From the NCBI GenBank assembly GCA_008921705.1, contig VFFE01007571.1:220395-284394 (forward strand): a stretch of DNA of 64,000 nt, written 5' to 3'. Shown here piece by piece: positions 22,853-31,944 of the stretch. Each line of letters opens with the position of its first letter. Position 1 is the stretch's first letter. This stretch comes from Burhinus oedicnemus. Its lineage: Eukaryota > Chordata > Aves > Charadriiformes > Burhinidae. Below the pieces are notes generated by a model. That model worked only from the letters and a program-made list of their open reading frames with translations. It did no database searches and was not told where the DNA came from. The translations under genes and the position numbers were made by a program.

Positions 22853-22907
22853 GCAAGACTCGGACAAGAAAATGGAAAGAAAAGAGATCAAAACATTATT
22901 TAGTGTG
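22853..22907 (+). other. Candidate 55-bp exon (unproven)
   Basis: Preceded by a pyrimidine-rich tract ending CTTCTTTCAG and followed by GTAAGT, a near-ideal donor. Two of three frames are open. In one the segment starts in phase 1 and ends in phase 2, encoding a Lys/Arg-rich stretch (KTRTRKWKEKRSKHYLV). In that frame it could replace the candidate at 29247 as a mutually exclusive exon, since both run phase 1 to 2. Pseudo-exons of this quality are common in vertebrate introns, so transcript evidence is essential. Confidence 0.25.
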
Positions 22908-22914
22908 GTAAGTT

Positions 22915-23280
22915 TTGTGGAAAAGTGGGAAGACCAGCTCCAAACTCTATGCTTTTTGTAGTCCGCTTGTTTTTGACTTCAAGGCCTGTTTGAAATCCTC
23001 CCACAGAAAGATACATCTTCCAAAGAACTCCAATATCTTGAACAAGAAGAAAAACCTTGGTATTCCCCATTCCCTACTCCACCCTCTGCCAGTAAAATCT
23101 GTGGGTACAGAGAGGTTGTTCTTTGGGGTAGAGGATGCACAAAGCATACAAGATCAGAAAGCTTTCTTAATGTTGAATTTGAAGTTTGGCTTTGTGGTAA
23201 ATTAAAAGAGAACTGCCACCCAAGAAAAGCAGATAAAGAAACCAGCATTTGTCTAGTGTGTTGGTCTTTACAACTCATGA
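22915..23280. other. Unique DNA with a 12-bp palindrome
   Basis: No gene recognised. The perfect palindrome AACTCATGAGTT lies at 23272-23283. Frames of 66-99 codons on both strands overlap and lack domains. Confidence 0.4.
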
Positions 23281-23480
23281 GTTCAACACTAATGAGTTAT
23301 GGGTTGGCCCATGAAAACATAATGTGTAAATTAGGAATTTAATGATGTGTAAGATTAAAAGCTGTGCAGGGTTGCATTTATTTAAGGCTGCCATCTTGTG
23401 TTCAAAGAGGAATTACTTTATCAGACAATGTCCCTTTCACTAGGTTTAAATTGATTCCGTTATGCATGTTATGGAGGGTA
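23281..23480. promoter_or_regulatory. AT-rich candidate conserved element
   Basis: AT-rich block with GTAAATTAGGAATTTAATGATG and GGTTTAAATTGATTCCG-type words and GCCATCTTG, the YY1 core (near 23391). Resembles a conserved non-coding element. Motif reading only. Confidence 0.25.
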
Positions 23481-23736
23481 CTCAAGTGCCCGAGACTGCC
23501 AGCTGACAATATTTCCCACTAAATGCCCTTTCTGTAGCTCTGTTTGCAGCTTCATAATAGCAAACATACTGTGCAAGCCGTAATGACTTCATCTTAACTT
23601 TCAGAAATGAATAAGTGCAGATTTCCCTCCCCACATCCCTCCCATTAAATTTAGTTGCAGGAAAGCTGGGATTCAAGATGAGAGATGCAAAACCTAAAGT
23701 CCTTACTGCTTTTCTATTTGACACGCTTTCCTGCTA

Positions 23737-23796
23737 CTTCACTGCTAAGTCTTCTACACCAACCCGCTTCACTGCTAAGTCTTCTACACCAACCCG
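23737..23796 (+). repeat. Perfect 2 x 30-bp tandem duplication
   Basis: The 30-bp unit beginning CTTCACTGCTAAGTCTTCTA at 23737 is repeated without any mismatch at 23767. Perfect identity suggests a recent event or an active length polymorphism. It is followed by an A/C-rich tract to about 23846. Confidence 0.95.
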
Positions 23797-24356
23797 AAAC
23801 CTCTTCCCTCTCAAAAAAACCCCCAAACCCAAAAAAACCAAACCAGATTAACCAGTGAGCAGGACCTTTACATGCCCAGTTTCATTGCAATGTGTGTAGT
23901 TAACTTCTAGCTACTTGCTGGATGGCATCATGGCAGTATTTTGCAAACCAGGAATCCTGGTTCTCAAGTGATGTTCTGCTGACGTTGGTAACCGACATGA
24001 GCACTTTCAGGGGCTTGACACTGAGCCAAGCATGCATGCCAGAGCTTCCTGGGATGGCCAAGGGACGCTCTGTGGGAAGGGCTCGGTCTGATTTTCATGC
24101 CCCAATCAGCACAGTTTAAAGTTGCGTAACTCCTTGATGCAGCAAAGAAAAAGAACGATGGTGGTTGAGTGTTCTGCTTATCTGCAGAGCCTTGATGGAG
24201 AACAACTCCAGTCTGATTTGGTTCACGCATGTAGCAGTTTTAAAATAAAGCCTAAATCAGCTAAGGCATTCAGGCATCCAGTTAGGTATGCTCAGTGGCC
24301 CATGTTCCCCACTTAGCTACTTCCTGAGCTTGTGGGCAAGTTCCACCCATCATCTG

Positions 24357-24482
24357 TTGGTTAGAGCAATCTCTTAACAGATGGAAAACTTGTTTTCAGA
24401 GCCTCACCCTGCCTAATTTAGGCAGATCTAAGTGCTTCTCCTAGCAAAGTGGCCTGACCATCAAGCTGTTGACTATCCCAAC
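24357..24482 (+). mobile_element. tRNA-type SINE relic, copy A
   Basis: Starts TTGGTTAGAGCAATCTC, resembling the A-box region of a tRNA-derived SINE ('agtggttagagcactcac'), and continues with CCTGCCTAATTTAGGCAG and a tail GGCCTGACCATCAAGCTGTT that parallels 'ccctaaccaccaggctat'. I know this family from crocodilian, turtle and bird sequence as an amniote MIR-related SINE, but the exact family name needs a library search. Confidence 0.5.
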
Positions 24483-24550
24483 CAGAGCACATCATGACTG
24501 TATAGACTGCTGAAATATTAGAGCTAAGATGGTTGCTAACGCTGTGATCT

Positions 24551-24735
24551 TGTGGCTAGGGCATCTCCCTGAGCTATAGCAGAAGAAGATGCCAGTCTCT
24601 GCTCCAAGGAAATGTGAAGTGAAACAGCAGCATGAGGAAAGTCTGCACCCATAGAGGTTCAAGTCTGGGCCAAGTGGAGTTCTGAAACAAGTGTCTGCCC
24701 CTACCAATGGGTGTCCTGAACTCATGGCTATTGAG
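24551..24735 (+). mobile_element. tRNA-type SINE relic, copy B
   Basis: TGTGGCTAGGGCATCTCCCT matches the same head as copy A, with GATGCCAGTCTCTGCTCC in the B-box area and a tail TGGGTGTCCTGAACTCATGG near 24708. Same orientation as copy A, 70 bp downstream. More diverged in the middle. Confidence 0.4.
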
Positions 24736-24736
24736 G

Positions 24737-25140
24737 AAAATACAATGAGTGGTTAATAACAAGGCAGTGGAGAAGAGCAGTCGGTCTCTAGAGAGGCTAA
24801 GCTTCTGTTGCCAGTTTGAAGTTGGGAGGTTGACTCCATACAAGGGATGTGGTTTAAGCCTCACCCCTTTCATTAACATTTCCTCCTGAGTAGCAGAGGG
24901 GGCTTCGTATTTGAGCTACTGTGAATGCCTTTTTCAAGCCATGTATGTCTTCAAAGTTAGGTTCAGATAGGACAGGCTTGGAACTATCTATGTTTGCAGC
25001 TGATCAGATATGGACAACCCCAGCCTGAAGCTGTCCCTCTATTTGTGTGCCATGCATTTATTATTCACTGCATATTTACAAGAGCCATTATTTTTAATAG
25101 CAGAACAGTATAGCTTTTCATACTTTACTTGTCTTCTTTA
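24737..25140. other. Unique DNA, AT-rich toward its end
   Basis: No gene recognised. The part at 25055-25135 is AT-rich (TTTATTATTCACTGCATATT) and could be a conserved element. Confidence 0.35.
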
Positions 25141-25144
25141 ATTG

Positions 25145-25205
25145 GAGTAGAGACCATGCCTTACTATCTGTTGATACAGTGCTTAGCATTGAGTTGCGCA
25201 GAGTC
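25145..25205 (+). mobile_element. Possible LINE/MIR 3' tail fragment
   Basis: GAGTAGAGACCATGCCTTAC and ATACAGTGCTTAGCATTGAG parallel the conserved 'gcagggaccatgtctta ... gtacagcgcctagca' tail shared by L2 and related elements. Only about 60 bp is recognisable. Confidence 0.35.
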
Positions 25206-27844
25206 TCAGGGGTAAGTTCAACCAAAATATTAGCAAGAAAGATATCTGTAAACATGCTAACAGGACATAGTTCATATTCCTGTTTTCAGCCTCATTTCCT
25301 AGGGACACAAAAGTTAGATAAACACACTGTTTATCTGTTAGTCCCCAACTATGAGCTTTTGAGCTCCACTGGTCAGCACGGAGTCAAATCTGTCAGAGGG
25401 CAGTGGCGATGGCAGTACTTAGAGGAGAAAGACACCAATTCATACTCCTACCAAAGAAAAGCTGGAGAGAAGATGTTAGCCATGCTGTTTGGCATCTGAC
25501 AGCTCCTCAGTCCAAATCCACATATTTCTGGTTGAGTCACAGCATGTGCTGTCTCTTGCCAAGCTGAAAGGCTGGAAAATGGTGTGAGGGCATATGTGGG
25601 CATGGCAGGAGTCACGCAGGACAGGAGGAGGGCACTGCGGAGATGAAAAGATGACCTAGTTTGGGTGTTTAAGGAACATGGAAGAGGCCTGAAGCTGTAA
25701 CAGGCTGGAAACTGCAGGCTTGGGGAGGATTTGGGGTGCTACAGTGAAAATTTCATAGTGAGATAAAGTTAAGTGTCATAGGGAGGAAGTTTTGGAGTGT
25801 ACAACCCAAATTTGCAAGATTTCATTAGTTCCCCTGCATATAGAGCAAACCACATGTGACCGGTGTACGTAGTTCGTAGTTTTAAGTGTTGAGAGAATTT
25901 TTTTAAAAGGGTTGCTGTTCTGTCTGTAATCTAGTGACTGTTGTTTTATAGAAGTTCTTATGGGGGAGAGAATTGCTCCAGAAAGCTCACAGTAATATTT
26001 GTTTATTACCTGCACTATGGGAGTCTGAGCCTCCAATGCAGCAGGCGCCATGCAAATATGCTACTGTTACAGTAAACGCAGAAGAAACACTGGTAGAAGA
26101 GGCAGGGAGGCAACTTTTTCCCTTGAGTGCTTTATACAAAATAAGGATTTGGTGGTAAAGCAAACAAATTTAAATGATGCCCACAGGGAAAAACTTGGTT
26201 TTGGCCAGGAGAAGCTGGCTTCAGTACCTGCTATATATAAAAACCAGAGTCAACCAAAACATTCCTCTGGGCTTGCTTCTGCCAGCTCCTAAGGTATCCA
26301 GAGGAAATTCAATGTGGACTGAAAACAAGGTTACTACAGAGGTTGTTCACTTGCAAGAATAGCCTGAAATCCTGTGCTGAAGCTGAACGCCAAAATGCCT
26401 TGGCAGTTCAGTCATTGACTGGCATTCCTACTCAGTCAATGTATGTGACTGCTGCTCTGCTGCCTATTTTTAACAGGATGCAACTATTTATCATGTTTCT
26501 GGCTGAGATTTTTATAGTTGAGGCTCCTGCCATCCATCAGCTCCAGACAATTTATGTGGAATAAGGGTTTCTCTCAGGATCGCTTTGAGCTCTCCAGTCT
26601 AACAAACTGGCATATGACTTTGCCATCAGATCTGGGGAGAACTCGAATGTTGCAGTGGAGTCCAAAGCCTCCATCTGGTCCAGCCACCGGTGCGTGTCAC
26701 GTAGCTCTTCTCTTGCTCCTAATGGCAGCGGCATCTGACAGGCAGCGTGCTGTGCCGATGGGAGCGTCTTACCTGCTGTCTCTGCTCACGCAGCGTTACA
26801 GTTTCACCAGTACGTAGGGCCAGGAGCAGGCCCAGGTTTCCTTTGTGTCTCCAACTCTTTGATGTTGCATCTATAACATTTTATTTTAAATTTTAAAAAG
26901 ATTTGGGTCAGAGGTGAGAGAAACAGAAACATCCTGGTTGCTGTTTCTAATGTAAGACAGTGTCAGGGGACATGGTGAAATCTAGCCCCCCTGTTTCCTG
27001 TCCCTCACTGAGAGCTTCCCATTGACTTCAGTGGGGCTAGGGTTTTCATCCACCCTGCTTTTAAAACTTCACTGACACGGATTTAACAAGCTTTGAGATC
27101 CATGGGCTGTGCAGGGGATGGGGTATTCTGTCGCCTATTTTGTGCTAATTTTTTTTCAAGAGATATAATATTACTGCTGTTAGAAATGTAGAGAAGAAGC
27201 TAAACCAAACAATTTTGTGTCTGCCATGACAGACTAAAATAAAGTAGAGTGAACAGTAGAAACTTATCTCCTATGCATTATAAGGCCAGACTCTGATACC
27301 TTTACATCTGTTGTTTATTCTGCAAAATAACCTGCCCTGCTCATGGTGTAAAGTATAAAAAGCCCACGTGAAAATATGAAAATCTGGTTTGTATCTACCA
27401 GCAAGAATCAAAATGTATATTTATTTTTAGTAGTACTTCCCCTCCCAAATGGCATGATGATGGAAAAGACCATAAATTTCTCAGCTGCTTTAAAAAATCA
27501 AGTATAAAACGTTTTTATTTTACTTCATTACACTTGCAGACTCTCACCACAACACTCCAAATACAACAGAAACCGCTGCTGACAAGCCCTCCTTTGGTGT
27601 TACACACTGTAGAAAACTCATCCCTGCCCCAGTCTTGCTCTCTCCACATCGTTTTCATGTATGGATATTAATTTATGTGTTCACTAGAATACAAACGCTC
27701 CCCTGTCTCTATAAGTTATAGAAGCAATCATCCAAGGAAGCATCAGAAACTCCTAAAGTCAATTCTGGTGTCATAATTTCATACTCTAACCTGAGATGCC
27801 AAATCATGGGCCTTTATAGATGAGAAGCGGGTGTGTGAAAGCAC
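25206..27844. other. Unique DNA, no gene recognised
   Basis: A fifth octamer ATGCAAAT occurs at 26050-26057 and a perfect 9-bp hairpin at 26413-26441. AT-rich stretches at 26875-26900 and 27135-27180 may be conserved elements. Short frames only. Confidence 0.4.
26413..26441. other. Perfect 9-bp hairpin
   Basis: CATTGACTG (26413-26421) pairs exactly with CAGTCAATG (26433-26441) around an 11-nt loop. Flanking GGCAG and CTGCTGC could extend the stem with bulges. Too little to call a microRNA precursor. Confidence 0.4.
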
Positions 27845-28079
27845 TCCCTTTTCAGAATTGCAGACTTTATTTCTCTATAAAATATATTTATGCTGGGAAA
27901 TAATAAGTGGCTAACATGGCAGTGCAAAGGGGGATCTGTGTCCCTGGGGACGGCTTCGGGAGCTTGCTCCAGTTCTGGGGAAAGGGAACACCTGGAGCGC
28001 TCTTGGGCAGGGGCTGCTCTTTCTTGCTCTGCATCCTGCGCACGTAGCACAGCAAGGCTCCCAGGATCAGCCACGGTCT
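27845..28079 (-). other. Candidate 3'-terminal exon with polyadenylation signal (minus strand)
   Basis: Read on the - strand, a pyrimidine-leaning tract ends ATCAG at 28080-28084 and the segment then runs GC-rich, in contrast to the AT-rich DNA upstream. It ends with AATAAA (27871-27866) about 10-20 bases before the likely cleavage site. A frame through it (28169-27888) is open for 93 codons and includes a hydrophobic stretch with VITAVAVVYLLMHLY, but most of that lies before the proposed splice site. A second frame is also open, so coding is uncertain. It may be the end of a non-coding RNA or a chance match. Confidence 0.3.
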
Positions 28080-28169
28080 CTGATACAGATGCATTAATAA
28101 ATAAACAACAGCAACAGCAGTAATAACGTTGAGTAACCCTCTTAGCCTACCCCATAATGTTGTGAGCAA

Positions 28170-29246
28170 GCTCAGGAGGGAGGGTTCATCTGTGCCTTCT
28201 CAGTCACATAAATCAGCCAGCCTGGCAAAAGGTTTCTGATGCATGCAGACCCTTCATTAAGTGCTTTGGGTTCCTGATTTTGCAGCAGTTGTCCCTTGGC
28301 TAAACTTGACCATTTCTTGGGCCGCTTCATCCTCTCTTCTCAGCTAATTTTACACCACACACTTTGGCACCTTGACTTATGATACCTTTCAGCATTTTCC
28401 TCCCCAAGGTAACACAAAAATCCTCTAGAAAGGAAGTCATAGAGCAGGAAATACTACCTGGGATAACATTTCAGTAAGAAGAGCTCTTTTATGGACCACC
28501 TAAAACTATGTCTAATGCAATCGTGGGCAACCCTTTCCTGTATTTGATTTGTGCAGCTGGGAATGCAATTTTTTGTAGTGGGGAAAAGGAAATGTATTCT
28601 GGGATTTTTTGTGTTTCATTCCTTTCCTTTTTCTTCCACACTGAGCTCCTGAAGACGATCAGCTCATTGTGCTTTGTCTTCAGGTATTTCTAGAGTCACT
28701 CCAGCCACTGGCCACAACTGGTGTCTCCTGAGAGTTGCCAGTGTCCCATCTTGCTCCTGGTGTAGATCACACCTTACCCGAGGCACATCTGAATCCTGCC
28801 AGTGCTCGTGACTGACTTGGATTCCCAAACTTAGACCGTGATCCTTTTAAAACTATGTCCTGGCTGGAAACCATGCAGCACCTTCAGTCCCGGCATCCAC
28901 AGCATTTGCTGTTACAGGACTCGGTACAATGCTCATGAGAACCAAGTCATTTTGGATGATAAAATATTACCCCACTTACAGAGCCTGGTTTAATTACACA
29001 GTGCGTGTGTGGAGTAAGCAGGGGATGGGGCACAGAAGCAGAATCTTTTGTGTAAGGCAAATTCCCAAGCAACCAGCTAATAGGAGAACATCGAGGATGT
29101 TAAGTAGATTAGACACATCAATAGAATCTACATAAGTGATGCCAAATTTAGTAACAGCAAAGGGGAAAACAGTTTTATTTTAAGTCAGACTCTGCTAAGC
29201 GGTGGCACCGGGTCTATTCAGGGTTATGTACTGTGTTTCTTTGCAG
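28170..29246. other. Unique DNA, no gene recognised
   Basis: Short frames only (61 and 68 codons on +). No repeat family recognised. AT-content rises after 28920 towards the candidate exon at 29247. Confidence 0.4.
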
Positions 29247-29349
29247 CACACAAAACATTAAATGCAGAGGAAGAGTTAAATAAAGTAAATGGGGTTGAAA
29301 TTTCTGCAAAAAGAATGATGTACTGTACCTATGCATTTTATAGCACTAG
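29247..29349 (+). other. Candidate 103-bp exon with open frame (unproven)
   Basis: Preceded by CTGTGTTTCTTTGCAG and followed by GTAAGT, both good splice signals. One frame is open throughout (33 codons, beginning HKTLNAEEELNKVNG), starting in phase 1 and ending in phase 2; the other two have stops. Its end phase fits the start phase of the candidate at 49541. The peptide matches no family I know. The AT-rich composition argues for caution. Confidence 0.3.
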
Positions 29350-29379
29350 GTAAGTAGTTTAATGTCTCAGCCAATATCA

Positions 29380-29560
29380 AACACTTCATTTGCAAATCTT
29401 AGTGTGCTGGGTTCCCTAGTGGTTTGTGTAATAAAATGGGATGGTTAAAGGGCATGTCCTTGCATTAACTATTCCTGCTAAATTTGAAGGGCCCAGCCGT
29501 TATGTAAATATTTACTATAATTAACTGCTGGAGTTCACTTGTTGTCCTAGTTTGCAGGAG
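29380..29560. promoter_or_regulatory. Candidate enhancer with forkhead palindrome
   Basis: GTAAATATTTAC at 29504-29515 is a perfect palindrome and joins two forkhead (FOX) sites, TGTAAATA on each strand. ATAATTAACTG follows, a homeodomain/Myb-like word, and ATTTGCAAAT occurs near 29390. The pattern suits a tissue-specific enhancer. Function inferred. Confidence 0.3.
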
Positions 29561-30522
29561 TCATCTGAAGTTACTGTTATCCATAGACAGGGAGACGCTA
29601 TCTGTAAATAGTCACTTTTACCATGACCGAGTGTGGTCGAAGGGGAGGTTTGCCTTCTCCTGCTCGTCACATCTGACCACTACAGTCATAATCACCTGGT
29701 TTTAGTATCCGCTTGCAGTCAGTTCCTCACCGTCTGTAGACAATTTAATTGGGTTGTGGGTTACCTGTAACAAGGGTACGAAGCTGGAACTGCCCTTGTG
29801 CATAACAGCCTGAGCTGGACCCTGCCACAGCACTGCGAGGACGCAGCTATCTGCTTCCAGTCCAGAACGGGCCTGGGGGTGTTCCCAGAGTGCTGAGTCT
29901 GCAGTACTCATCTCTGCACACCTGAGATGGCTTTGTAGGCAGGGCCATTGGGGTGTCTCTGCACTGTGTTCCCAAAAACACAAGTTGGGGCTGGAGGATA
30001 GAGGCGCCTGAGGGCACTGCGTAGAGTCAGCTAAGGCCCAGCTAGGTTTAATAGCTCCGTCTCAGTACAGGCACTGCTGCATCCAGGTTGTTTCCTGAAG
30101 AGCCACTCGCATATCTCTGCATCGTGCTCTGCAGTGCTCCGCAGCGCTTCGCCTGGCTGAGGGGCTGTGCTCTATTGAGCCACGCTGCCAGCAAAGGCTG
30201 GTGCTGGGCTGATGCAGCAGCCTGGAGCCCCCAGTGCAGCTCGGAGACACCTGGGACCTCACGCTACCCCAGGTCTGGCAGAAGTAGCCCCAAGCCAGAG
30301 CTAATGAGCTCTGCTGGATCTGACCAATTCTTTGTGGACCGTCTCAGCTGTCTTCATGTCATGCTGACTAACACACTTGGAGGATTCTCATTACTTATGT
30401 TTCTTCATTGCCTGGGGTGCTCAGCCCCTCTGACTACACCGCTCTGTAAAAAAAAGAAAGAAATCAATCTTGAGCTTACAGGTGGAAACAGGAGAGGCAG
30501 GGAAGGCCAAGGAGTAGCAGAT
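29561..30522. other. Unique DNA, no gene recognised
   Basis: Rises in GC content toward the CpG-rich block that follows. The 206-codon frame at 30088-30708 (+) crosses into that block and has no domain, so it is not called. Confidence 0.4.
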
Positions 30523-30860
30523 GTAGCACGAGGCGCCACGCTTATCTTTGGCGCTGCGTGCCAAAACATTCTGGCTGTGCTTTTTATTCCCCCATTCTCC
30601 CTTAAAATCTCGTTCGACGCGTTTGGCTGCTACGCTGCGCTGGTATGTATGTGTGGGCTTCTGGAGCTGCCTCTGAATCTATACCCGGGAGGAGGAAGGA
30701 GTCTTTAAAAATTAATACTGCGAGGCAGCTTTAGTGGCAACGTTGGCAGAGCAAACGGAACCGTTAGCAGGGAGAGCCCGGGATCTGCAGGGGGGAACAG
30801 GACCCGTGGCTCTCTGCCAGCAGAGGTGACGCACTCCCGCGCCCGCCGAGAGGAAAACTG
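30523..30860. promoter_or_regulatory. CpG-island-like block, candidate promoter
   Basis: I count about 23 CpG dinucleotides in roughly 340 bp, close to the number expected without CpG depletion, while the rest of the window is CpG-poor. It contains E2F-like TTGGCGC (30549), a GATA word TTATCT (30542), TTTAAAAATTAA (30703) and CCAGCAGAGGTGAC (30817-30830), which partly matches the CTCF core. A short CpG island of this kind often marks a promoter or an active enhancer. The direction of transcription cannot be told. Confidence 0.5.
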
Positions 30861-31382
30861 CCTGCTAGCAACATTTGTGTTTGACCCTTCTGTGAAGCTG
30901 TGAGGATGAAGGCTCTGAAAATAACCACTAAAATGTCCCTTGTCTGGCCCCCGTGATAGAGGCCGTCTCTCTGTCTCCATCTGCTAAAAGAAGAGATCAG
31001 ACATTCAATAGCGTTTCCTAGTGCGCTTTGCCTTGCGCTCTTCAGTGTGTGCCACAGTGCCCGGGAACACAGACTGGGGTGGACTACATGGTCTTTTTCC
31101 TAACGTAGCATCATCTGGCTTTACTAGTCTAAAGGATTTAAATCTTGGCCCTCCCTTTCCCTTGTGTTCAAACCTTTCCTCTGTGCCAGGACACCAAGCC
31201 TAGGGCAGCAGTTTGGCCCTGCAGAGTCAGCTGCAGCGGTGGGTGATACCCGTGCTATGCTAACACTCGCTCTTGCTTTGGCCAGTGCTGTTTATGTTTT
31301 GCCAGCTGCAGGTGCCCTTTGGCTCAGTGGATGGGGTCAGCACTGAAGAGCAGAGATGGCTGGGAAGGCAGGAACGTAACCA

Positions 31383-31420
31383 CTTTTTTTTCCTTTTCCT
31401 TTTCCCTTTTTTTTTTTTTT
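31383..31420 (+). repeat. Pyrimidine tract, T-rich
   Basis: Continuous T/C run including TTTTTTTTTCC and a 14-base T stretch. Purine on the - strand. Seen directly. Confidence 0.8.
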
Positions 31421-31933
31421 ATCTCAGGCTTTATTAAAGCTTCTAGCATTTCATCTCAAATATATCTAGAACACCTTTAGCAGTCCTGGCATGAAGCTAA
31501 AGCACAGGGACATTGAATCGTCTGTCTAAAGGATTCTGGCTGGTGTGACCCCTGCATGTCTGATGACTAGGCTGCGGAGGGAGCCGCGGTTTTATGACAT
31601 TAAATATTAACAGCTGGATATTAATAATGAAGGCTGACAGCTCCTTTTCCAGTTCCTGAGGTTGTTTCTCCCCCAGCTGCAAGTCCAGCAGGATTTGTGT
31701 TTTTTCACTGCCTGAGCATTATGGTCAGGGCCCCCTGATCTTAAAGGGTCAGGGAAAGTAAGAAAAATAACATGGAGGTGTCACTGCTGTGAATAGGAGT
31801 CATCGCCGCCTGCCTGGGCCCTGCACTGCACAGGCTCTGGCTGCCTCTGGTTAGCCTTGTCACAGCATGCTGATTGGAAAGCAATTTACCGTTAAAGGCA
31901 GAGAAAATGTAGGAGGCCAATAATAAAAAGGAT

Positions 31934-31944
31934 GGGGGGGGGGG
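31934..31944 (+). repeat. G11 homopolymer
   Basis: Eleven consecutive G. The window also has a C11 run at 37705-37715. Such runs are error-prone in assemblies. Confidence 0.8.

Noticed and set aside
27888..28169. 93-codon - strand frame with a hydrophobic stretch suggestive of a membrane protein
   Set aside because: No family recognised; most of the hydrophobic part lies in the presumed intron, and the other frame is open too. Kept only as part of a candidate transcript end.
30088..30708. 206-codon + strand open frame running into the CpG-rich block
   Set aside because: Starts in non-CpG DNA, includes a Lys run from an AAAGAAAG tract, has no domain; the CpG block explains the open frame better than a gene does.
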